Below are positions 26,113 to 35,900 of a stretch of 64,000 bases of DNA, piece by piece. A program made the translations under genes and the position numbers. Source of the stretch: Bacteroidales bacterium (GTDB taxonomy: Bacteria; Bacteroidota; Bacteroidia; Bacteroidales; F082); the NCBI GenBank assembly GCA_019454985.1, contig JACFNF010000004.1, positions 91,009-155,008 of the forward strand, written 5' to 3'. The notes under the pieces were generated by a model that saw only the letters and a list, made by a program, of their open reading frames with translations, was not told the origin of the DNA and did not search any database. Each line of letters begins with the position of its first letter. Positions within the stretch are counted from its first letter, which is position 1.

Positions 26113-28536
26113 ATGTCTGTGATATATCCTTCCACCTTTGAAGAAAAGATCGGTTTCACCCAAATCCGCAAGATGTTGGGAAAGCTGTGCATCAGTGCGA
26201 TGGGGCTCGAAAAAGCCCACAACATTACTTTTTCTGCCGACTGTCCGTTGATTGAACTCAGTCTGGATCAAACCGAAGCCATGATGCGACTCATGGATCA
26301 GGGGATGCCCTTTGTCGTGGCCGATTATCCCGACCTGCGCGGGCAACTGCATCACCTTCGCGTTGAAGGCACGGTGATTGAACAGGAAGATCTGTTTTTG
26401 CTTAAAAGCGGATTAGTCATCGCCCAGCAACTGATTCGTTTTGCGCAGTCCGAGGCCAGTCAACCTTTTCAGACGCTTCGCGATGTGATTGGCACGCTGA
26501 GTATTAATAAAAATATAATCAAAGAAATTGAGCGTATCATGGACGATCGGGGCGAGATTCCCGACCGGGCTTCGGATTTGTTGGCCGAGATTCGGCAGGA
26601 CATCCGTCGGAAACAAGGAACGATTTCACGAAAAATCAGGCAGTTGCTTGGTGAGGCAAAAAGTTCAGGCTGGGCCGACAGCGACGTGGAAGCCACTATC
26701 CGTAATGGCAGAATGGTGATTCCTGTTCGCGCTGCCGACAAACGCAAGCTCAGGGGTTTTATTCACGATGAGTCGGCAAGCGGCCAAACTGTTTATATTG
26801 AACCTGCTGAGATTTTCGATACCAACAACGAAATCCGCGAGTTAGAATATGCCGAAAAACGTGAGATTCAGCGGATTCTATCTGTTTTTTCGCAGCATCT
26901 CCGGCCTTTTCTTCCTGAGCTACTTCTAATTTGGGAAATGATGGGCGAGATTGACCTTATCCATGCCAAAGCACGGTTAGCCAGAAAAATTGGTGGCGTA
27001 AAACCTCAACTCAACAACCAACCTCTCTTCAATTGGAAACAAGCCGTACATCCTCTGCTCGAAATCAGTTTGCGCGAACAACACAAAACAACCGTACCCT
27101 TAGACCTTTATCTTGATGAGCACCAACGTATTCTGGTGATTTCGGGGCCAAACGCCGGCGGAAAATCGGTCTGTCTGAAAACCACCGGATTGCTGCAATA
27201 TATGCTTCAGTGCGGATTGATGCCTCCCATGCACCCCGACTCGGTTTGTGGTATTTTTCAACGCATTTTCATTGATATCGGCGATGAACAGTCGCTCGAG
27301 AACGATTTAAGCACTTATAGCTCTCACCTGATGCACATGGCCTTTTTTCTGGAAAATGCCAATGCGCACACGCTTTTTCTGATTGATGAGTTCGGCACGG
27401 GAACCGAGCCACAGTTGGGAGGAGCCATTGCCGAAGCAGTGCTCGAACAATTGAACGAAAACAAGGCTTTCGGTCTCATCACCACCCATTATGCCAACCT
27501 GAAGCTGTTGGCCGATAACCAATCCGGCATCATCAACGGAGCCATGTTGTTCGACACCAAGAGGTTACAGCCGCTTTACCTGCTCCAGACAGGTAAGCCC
27601 GGCAGCAGTTTTGCCTTTGAGATTGCCCGAAAGACCGGAATACCAGAAAAAGTTTTAGAAAAAGCCACAACAATCACCGGATTTTCACAACTCAATTTTG
27701 AGCAACAGCTTCAGCAGTTGGAATTGGAAAAACGCGAAATTGCCCGTAAAGAAGCTGAGTTACGCGTGGCCGACAATCTGCTGAACGAAGTCGTCGGAAA
27801 GTATCAACGCCTGCTTCGCCAGCTCGAAGAAAAAAAGAAAAATATACTGACCGAAGCCGGGCGCGAAGCTAAAACACTGATAGAGAAAGCCAATCGGCAG
27901 ATTGAGCTGACCATCAAAGAAATCAGAGAAGCCGGAGCTGAAAAAGAAAAAACCAAACTTTTGCGGCAAAATCTCCAAAACCAGAAAGCTGAATTTGAAA
28001 AAGAAGCCGGACAACGTGCAGAAGCCCTGAAAGTTGAACAGCCGGATGAAGCTGAAATTCCTTCTGAGCTCAAGCCGGGTATGATGGTTCGTATCGAGGA
28101 GATGGACATCACCGGCGAGTTGGTGTCCATCAACGCCCATGAAGCCGTGGTGGTGTTCAACAGTGTCAGGTTGCGCACCTCGCCCGAAAAGCTCAGCGCG
28201 ATGAGCAAGGCCGAGCAGAGGCGTGCTGAACGGCTTACGACAAGAAAAAAAGGTGGAACCTACACCGACGACATCAACGAAAAAGCCGCACAATTCAGTC
28301 TGACCATTGACGTAAGAGGAAAACGCGCAGATGAAGCCCTCGAGTTGATAGGCAAATACCTTGACGAAGCCATGCTGCTCAGCATCAAGGAAGTAAGCAT
28401 TCTGCACGGAAAAGGCAATGGCATATTGCGTCGCGTGATTCGCGAAATGTTAGCCAACACCAAAGAGGTAAGCAAGTTTGAAGACGCCACTTTAGAAACC
28501 GGCGGACATGGCATCACAAGGGTAAAGCTCAGATAA
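26113..28536 (+). CDS. mutS2: Endonuclease MutS2
   Basis: 807 residues from the ATG at 26113 (a TTG at 26098 sits in the promoter). Order: N-terminal helical clamp (1-320), ATPase with Walker A GPNAGGKS (345-352), Walker B LFLIDEFGTGTEP near 425, signature STYSSHL, a long coiled coil (about 550-640, Glu/Lys-rich), a KOW-like strand region (PGMMVRIEEMDITGELV), and a C-terminal Smr domain with IDVRGKRADEALE and ILHGKGNGILR. It lacks the MutS mismatch-recognition domain. Known roles of the family are suppression of recombination and, in some bacteria, splitting stalled ribosomes. Confidence 0.95.
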   Translation: MSVIYPSTFEEKIGFTQIRKMLGKLCISAMGLEKAHNITFSADCPLIELSLDQTEAMMRLMDQGMPFVVADYPDLRGQLHHLRVEGTVIEQEDLFLLKSGLVIAQQLIRFAQSEASQPFQTLRDVIGTLSINKNIIKEIERIMDDRGEIPDRASDLLAEIRQDIRRKQGTISRKIRQLLGEAKSSGWADSDVEATIRNGRMVIPVRAADKRKLRGFIHDESASGQTVYIEPAEIFDTNNEIRELEYAEKREIQRILSVFSQHLRPFLPELLLIWEMMGEIDLIHAKARLARKIGGVKPQLNNQPLFNWKQAVHPLLEISLREQHKTTVPLDLYLDEHQRILVISGPNAGGKSVCLKTTGLLQYMLQCGLMPPMHPDSVCGIFQRIFIDIGDEQSLENDLSTYSSHLMHMAFFLENANAHTLFLIDEFGTGTEPQLGGAIAEAVLEQLNENKAFGLITTHYANLKLLADNQSGIINGAMLFDTKRLQPLYLLQTGKPGSSFAFEIARKTGIPEKVLEKATTITGFSQLNFEQQLQQLELEKREIARKEAELRVADNLLNEVVGKYQRLLRQLEEKKKNILTEAGREAKTLIEKANRQIELTIKEIREAGAEKEKTKLLRQNLQNQKAEFEKEAGQRAEALKVEQPDEAEIPSELKPGMMVRIEEMDITGELVSINAHEAVVVFNSVRLRTSPEKLSAMSKAEQRRAERLTTRKKGGTYTDDINEKAAQFSLTIDVRGKRADEALELIGKYLDEAMLLSIKEVSILHGKGNGILRRVIREMLANTKEVSKFEDATLETGGHGITRVKLR

Positions 28537-28552
28537 TCAGAGGCCTCAGCAC

Positions 28553-29539
28553 TCAGTCAATTCCGCTGAAATGCTTCATAAACTGAACCCTTTCGTAGGC
28601 TGCCGAATTTTCGGAAGGTTTCACGCTCATACGCCCTACAAACTGGTCGAGGCTTTTAAACTCGTGTTTTTCCATCCATTCGCGGATCTCATTGTTCATG
28701 ATCTCTATTTCGCGGAAACCTTTTTTATAAAGTACGGTAGCCACCTGCACAGCTTTGGCCCCTGCCAGCAATTGTTTTACAGCCGATTTTCCATCGTGAC
28801 AACCTGTGGAGGCTGCAATATCGCAAGAGATTTTAGCCGACAACATGGCCACCCATCGCAGTGATGTGGCCAATTCGGCCGGGCTGCTGAACACATGAGC
28901 CGGTCGGAGCTCGAAATGTTCAATATCAATATCCAGCGAATAAAAACGGTTGAATAAAACCAATCCTGACACACCGGCCCACGACAACTTAACCGCAGTT
29001 TGCGCCAAAGCTGAAAAGTAATGACTGATTTTGAGGCTCACCGGAATCTTCACTTTCTGTAAAACCTTGGAAGCCACATCAAAATAAACAGCTTCGTTTT
29101 GTTCAGAGGAGCGGTTAACATCGGAAGGCAAAACAAAAACATTCAGCTCAATGGCGTCAGCACCAGCATCTTCCATGCGTGACGCAAAATCAACCCATTC
29201 GCTTGAAGTAAGACAGTTGATGCTGGCAATGACAGGAATATTCACTGCCTTTTTACTTTCACGAATCAATTGAAGGTAGTTTTCAACATCATTTGAGCGT
29301 GTATAATTGCGGATATAATCCTCTGCTTCAGGATAATGCATCCCGATATTTCCGTAATGCAAAGTGTGATTAGCCTGATGCATGATCTGCTCTTCGAACA
29401 GCGACTTCAACACCACGGCTCCGGCTCCGAAGGACGCTGCCTCGCGAATGTTTTCGACTGAATTTGTAAGGCCTGAGCTGCCTACAATGATAGGGCTCCT
29501 GAGTTTCAGACCCATATAAGAAGTTTCAAGGCTAACCAT
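28553..29539 (-). CDS. Dihydroorotate dehydrogenase-like flavoprotein
   Basis: 328 residues, a TIM barrel of the PyrD family. Seen: LRSPIIVGSSGLTNS near the N-terminus, GAGAVVLKSLFEEQI, NIPVIASINCLTSSEWVDFA, DAIELNVFVLPSD, KIPVSLKIS and a phosphate/FMN-binding end LLAGAKAVQVATVLYKKG. It belongs to a side group of DHOD-like proteins common in Bacteroidota in which the substrate is not established; the classical catalytic NCxxS order is replaced around INCLTSS. Transcribed alone and convergent with mutS2 (16 bases between the stops). Confidence 0.8.
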   Translation of the reverse strand: MVSLETSYMGLKLRSPIIVGSSGLTNSVENIREAASFGAGAVVLKSLFEEQIMHQANHTLHYGNIGMHYPEAEDYIRNYTRSNDVENYLQLIRESKKAVNIPVIASINCLTSSEWVDFASRMEDAGADAIELNVFVLPSDVNRSSEQNEAVYFDVASKVLQKVKIPVSLKISHYFSALAQTAVKLSWAGVSGLVLFNRFYSLDIDIEHFELRPAHVFSSPAELATSLRWVAMLSAKISCDIAASTGCHDGKSAVKQLLAGAKAVQVATVLYKKGFREIEIMNNEIREWMEKHEFKSLDQFVGRMSVKPSENSAAYERVQFMKHFSGID

Positions 29540-29930
29540 AACGTCAAATTTTTAAACGGTTGATGATGTAAAATTAGCGTAAAATTGTGCAATGACAACC
29601 GGATTCATTGAACAAAATTAATTGCCGAAAATTCACTTTGACAACTCAGCAAACCTCTCAAAGACGAGCAATAACATGTTCATTTTTGATCCGTTAGACC
29701 CATTTTGGGAAATAATTGTGAACAAATAAATGTTAGCAAATAAGCCGGATACTCCCCAAAAACAAGAGAGAAAACAACTAATTTTGAATATCTGAACCAC
29801 CAATTGTGTAAAGCAGACATTACAGGTAATTTTTGTCAACCGGATGATCATCAACCATTCATTTGGAATTGTTTTTTATTAATTAAACCATTGGATAAAA
29901 GACACTTACAAATGTAAAAAACAAAATTCC
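29540..29930. other. 391-bp intergenic region, no gene seen
   Basis: Divergent spacer between the dihydroorotate dehydrogenase-like gene and the giant adhesin gene, AT-rich. The only signal is TAATTTTG (29779-29786, plus strand), a -7 match about 145 bases before the adhesin ATG with no -33 partner. A long 5' leader for the adhesin is possible. No hairpin or small gene was recognised. Confidence 0.5.
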
Positions 29931-32900
29931 ATGAGGCAAATTGCCGGAGCGGTCGTTTTATTTCTGTTCGGTCTTTTGGCTCATCTGCCCGCCCGAATTA
30001 ATGCTCAGCCTGTGATTATCGGGCAACCGGCAGATACAGCCGTGTGCATTGGAGGCAATGCCCAATTTTCGGTGCTCGCCGTGAATGCCGTAACTTATCA
30101 ATGGCAGGAGAACGATGGTGTCGGTTGGTACAACATCAACAGCTCTATCACTTATGCCGAAGGATTTACTACACCACTTCTTAAAATCCATGATGCGAAC
30201 TTAGGTTTGAACGGTTATCAATACCGATGTGTGGTGAAAGACGGCAGTAATCAAAGTGCCGTTTCGGGTTCTGCGATGCTGGGTGTGAATGAGCCACCCA
30301 TTATCACGCTGAATCCTTTAGATCAAACCGTGTGCAAAAATGAAGTAGCTATATTCACTATAAGTGCTTTATATGCAGACAGTTACCAATGGCAGGAGAG
30401 TGTTGGTTCGGGCTGGATCAACGTTACTGACGATGCTTTTTATTCGGGTTCAACAACCCCTGTTTTGAGTATTTTTACCACTACGGGGATGAATGGTTTC
30501 CGTTACCGATGTCGTGTGATCAATGGAAACTGTCCTGAGATTTCGACTTTTGCCCGTTTGTTTGTCAATCCGACTCCTACCCTGCAAAACGTTACCGGCG
30601 GGGGCTCCTATTGCGCTGGAGGTGAGGGTCTTCCCATCGGTTTGAGTGGTTCCGAAACAGGAATTGCCTATCATGTTTACCGCAACGATTCTCCCACCGG
30701 CATAGTGGTTTCGGGTAACGGCCAGGCCATCAGTTTTGGCACATTCACGCAAGCCGGCACTTATTCGGTTGTTGCCATCAATGGTTCCACGGGCTGTTCC
30801 ATTCCCATGCTCAACACAGTGAAAATCATTGTGAATCCGCTTCCACTGCCACAAACAGTCATGGGTGGTGGCAGCTATTGCGAAGGCAGTCAGGCACCGG
30901 AAGTGTTTCTTTCGTCATCGGAGATTGGAATTCACTATCAGTTATTAAAAAACGGACAACCCACGGGCAGCATTCAGCAAGGCACGGGCTTTACGCTTAA
31001 TTTCGGCACACAAGTCGAAACCGGCTTTTATACCGTTTCGGCCACCAACCCCATGACCCTTTGCAGCGCACAAATGAACAGCAATGCGCAAGTGATTCGT
31101 CATCTTCTTCCTCAGGTTTCGGCCGGTGCCGACCAGTCAATTGCTCAAGGAACACAAGCCACGCTGAATGCTCAGGTGAGCGGCAGCTCAAACTATTTTT
31201 ATCAATGGCAGCCTGCTGCCTATGTTCAGAATCCTCAACAAGCTGTAACCCAGACTATTCCACTTTATCAGACCCGTATCTTCACTGTTTCGGCTAAAGA
31301 TTTAGTTTCGCAATGTCAGAGCGCCCCCGACAGTGTCAGGGTGGTGGTTACAGGCGGACCGTTGCAACTGAGCCTTTCGGCCAGCCAAAACGAGCTCTGT
31401 CCGGGCACAAATGTTTTGATCACTTCCAACGCAAGTGGCGGAACGGGTGTTTACAGCTACAATTGGATCTCTAATCCGCCCGGCTACAGCTCGAATCAGG
31501 CTGAGATCAATGTCAGTCCAACACAAACCACTACCTACACCCTCACCATCAACGATGGCAATGCAACGCTCACCAAATCCATCACCCTCACGGTATTCAC
31601 TCTGCCACAACTTTTTGAGCTCAGCGGAGGCGGCAACTATTGCAACGGCGATCCCGGCCTATCCATCATCCTTCAGGGTTCCGAACAGGCTTGTTCGTAT
31701 CAGCTATTGCGCAATGGCAACCCTGTTTTAATCAAAAATGGCACCGGTGGCCCAATCAATTTCGGACAGTTTACCGATGCAGGTACATACAGCGTTGAAG
31801 CCACCAGAAACAATGGCGGATGTTCGGTAATCATGACTGGCAATGTTCTTATCAGCAATTTTCTGAAACCGTTGGCCAATGCCGGGCCCGAACAATTGAT
31901 ACAACAGGGCGGGACTGCCCTCTTGCAAGGCTCGGCAAGCGGTGGTTCGGGAAATTACGCTTATTCCTGGGCGCCAACGCAATACCTGATCAACCCAACA
32001 TCGGCAAACGCAGCCACAGTGCCGTTGACTTCCACGAAACAGTTTCATCTTGTAGTGAGTGATCTTGAATCAGGCTGTTTGAGTCAGGCTGCACAAACGG
32101 TTGTTTTCGTGAGTGGCAGTCCGGTTTTGCAAGTTCAGATTACAGCCAGCAGCACTAACATTTGTTCCGGCGAGTTGGTGCAGCTTACAGCCTTAGCCAG
32201 CGGTGGAACGGGCAACTATTCTTTTTCGTGGAACTCACAGCCCCCGGGCTTTAGTTCAGATGTGTTTAACCCAAACGTAGCACCTGACACGACTACCATT
32301 TATACTGTCACCGTCAGTGACGGACTTCTGAGTACTAACGCGCAGATCAGTATTACAGTGAGGCCAAAACCCGAAATATTTCAGGTTTCAGCAGGCGGCA
32401 GCTTCTGTTCGGGTGACGCCGGAGTCGAAGTAGAACTATCAGACTCAGAGCCAAATGTGTATTACAGCTTGCTAAAAAACGGGGCTGAGACCGGGCAAAT
32501 CCGTCAAGGGACAGGCGATACGATCAGTTTTGGGATTCTTCAGGAAAATGGCAGCTACGGTATCAAGGCATTCAGTCCGACTCAACTTTGTGGCAGCCTC
32601 ATGCAGGGCCAGGCTGTCATTCAGGCTATTCCGGTTCCGGTGGTTGATGCCGGCCCCGACGTTACAGTACCATACAACACAACCCATTTGCTCACCGCTA
32701 CGGTAAGCGGGGGATCGGGTGGATATTCTTTCCACTGGGAGCCGGCTTCATTGGTGGTCAACCCCGATGCAGCCTCTACCCCCAGCAGGCCACTCACAAC
32801 GACCAGCGTATTTTATGCCACAGCGACCGATACTGAAAGCCATTGCACGAGTCTCCCCGATCAGAAAAAAGTGTTTGTCACGGGGAACGCATTATCTGTC

Positions 32901-35900
32901 GGAATTCAAGCTGGATCGGGCAGCATTTGTCTAGGAGAATCTGTTGGTTTGGAGGCGATAGTCAGCGGTGGCACAGGTAGTTACACCTATTATTGGACGT
33001 CGGAACCGGAAGGATATTATGGCAATGAGCCCTCGCTGAACGTTCAGCCATTGCAAACCACGAAATTCAACCTCAGCGTAAATGACGGCCTTGAGACCGC
33101 AACTGCCTCGTTTGTGCTGAACGTTAAAAGTTTGCCCGAACCCTTTGTCGTCACGGGCGGCGGGCAGCTTTGCAACCCCGAAAGTTATCTTCCGGTTGGG
33201 CTTTCAGGCTCGCAGAACGGCGCACAATATCAACTCTTTATCAACGAAACCCCGGCGCTCACCCTTGTTGGAACCGGCGCAGCTTTGCAGTTTGGCCTGT
33301 TCAATGCCAACGGCGAATACAAGGTGAAAGCGAGCCAACCGAATAACAACTGTCCGGTCTGGATGGACGGACAGGTTGCCATCAGCAGTTCGGGACAGGT
33401 TGTCGCCGAAGCCGGACCAGACAAAACAGTGATTCAGGGCGGCCAGACTACGCTCGAAGCTCAGATCGTAGCCGGAGACGGAGCTTACACTTTCACGTGG
33501 AGCCCGGCGTATTTGCTCATCAACCCGCAGGAGATTCAACCGCAGACAAAAGCCCTCCAGCAAACAACGGTCTTCAAACTGACGGCATCGGGCATAGGAA
33601 GTCATTGCCCGCCTTCGGTTGATTTTGTTACGATTTTCGTCCAGGGTAGCCCGTTACACGTTGAACTCCATTCCACAGATTCTGCTGTTTGCCCTGAACA
33701 ACCTGTCCGGTTAGTTGCGCTGGCAAGTGGCGGCAATGGCCAGTACTCCTATTCCTGGACATCTCAACCTCCCGGGCACAGCTCCACCTCAGCTAACCCT
33801 GTTTTTTATCCGACAGAACCTACCCTGTTCAGCGTATCGGTAAACGACGGTACTCAGGTGGTGAGCAAAAGTTTAATGATCAATACGTTTCCTACCCCCA
33901 CAGCTTATCTGCTCAGCGGAGGCGGCAGTTTTTGCGGATCAGACGAAACAGCTGTCATTCAGCTCAATGGGTCTGAACAAGGCGCAAGTTACCGGCTTTT
34001 CAAAGACAACTATCCCACTCCTTATGTTGTTCAGGGAAATGGCAACCCGCTCAGCTTTGAGGTGGCAGGCGGACAATCAGGAGTTTACACAGTCAAGTCC
34101 AGCAACGGCCAACAATGCAGTCAAAAGATGAATGGAGCAGCAACAGTGATTTTTGTTTCCAGACCGGTTGTAGTGGCCGGTCCCGACCAATTGATTGCAG
34201 CAGGGAACACGGCTCAACTAACCGCAGAAGCCGGCGGCAGCAGCGGGTCATTCTCGTGGAAATGGTCGCCGGCAGCTTTTCTAACCAATCCCAACGCACA
34301 GGCAACCAGCACCATACCGCTGACAGTTTCCCGGATTTTCACGGTTGAGGCCACTGATCTCAATAGCGGATGTACCAGCCTTTGCGACAGTACTTTTGTA
34401 ACCGTGACCGGTAATGCACTCAATGTTTCCATTGAAGCAGCTTCATCCACCGCGTGTCGTAGCAGTGAGCTGAATCTTACCGCATTGGCAAGCGGCGCAA
34501 ACGGCAATTACAGCTACATTTGGAAAGACCCCGACGGAATGGTGATTGGTAACCAACGCTCCATTACCCTATTGGCGACCAAATCGGGCTTCTATTCCGT
34601 AAGTGTGTTGGATGGAACTCAGACAGCAAGCGCACAGCTTGAAATAAGCCTCTTAGACAGCCCACAACTTTTCAATTTTTCGGGAGGAGGCTATCTGTGT
34701 CAAGGTGTTACAAGCTTGAATGCCACCTTGGAAGATTCTGAGATGGGAATCGAATATCAGCTTCGCTGGAATGAGAATCAACTGATTGCCATCCAGTACG
34801 GGACGGGGAATCTATTGTCTTTCAATCAATTGATTCAAGAAGGCAATTATACGGTTGTGGCACGTAAACCCGAAAATTCGTGTACGAGTGTCATGCCGGG
34901 TGAAGTATCGGTCATTTCGACGGTTCCTATCAGCATTACTCTGCCTGAGTTTCAAACCATCTGGCAAGGGCAGCAGGCGCAACTTTCGGCGGCTGTCAGG
35001 GGTGGCTCCGGAAGTTTTGGATATCAATGGGAACCCTCAAATCTCGTTGAAAACCCTCATGAGCTTGTCACAAAAAGTGTGGTTTTGACCGAAAATACCC
35101 TATTTACCCTGACCGTGACCGACCTGACAACAGCCTGTACAGTGTCGAAACAGCATTTTATTTTGATTCAGAACAACAACCTTCATCTTCAGCTAAGCAG
35201 TGATCAAACAACAGTTTGTCCCGGAAACACCACCCGATTATATGCCTTGGTGAGTGGCGCATACGGCCCGGTGAGCTATGAGTGGACTTCAAATCCTCCG
35301 GGTTTTCATTCTACTGTGTTCAATCCGGTCGTTGAGCCGGTTGTATCCACCACCTATTATATTACGGTGAATGATGGCCATTTCATGCTCACCGACAGCA
35401 TCCGTTTAACGACCAAACCGGCACCGGCCAACTTTTTGGTGAGTGGTGGCGGAGCTATCTGTACGGGCAGTACTGCAGTAAGCGTTGATCTTTCCGGTTC
35501 GGAAAACGGGACAGAATACTTCCTGATGCGCAACGGATATTCAACCGGGCAATCGCTTTCGGGCAACGGTCAGGCGATGAGTTTCGGGAACATCGTTCAA
35601 GCTGGTCAATATACTGTGAAAGCCATCATGCAATCCAGCGGATGCCCAACGTGGATGAGTGGTGTTGCCACTGCAAATCTTTTTCCCAGCCCTGTAGCCT
35701 ATGCCGGAGCCGATCAGATGATCTCTTCGGGTGAGACGGCCATCCTCGAAGGCACAATCAATGGCGGCTCAGGATTTTACAACTACAACTGGAATCCTTC
35801 GTACTTAACCCTCTCGCCCCATACGGCCATCACACCTACTCTACCGTTGGACGCAAGTACAGCTTTTTACTTTCATGGCAGCGACCAGCAAAGCGGTTGC

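Noticed and set aside
25902..26141. 79-codon frame before mutS2
   Set aside because: It runs through the palindromic element and into mutS2 in another frame; no motif and no ribosome binding site.
29633..29854. 73-codon frame on the minus strand in the spacer before the giant adhesin
   Set aside because: Low-complexity hydrophobic and Phe/Cys-rich translation of AT-rich DNA, no family resemblance.
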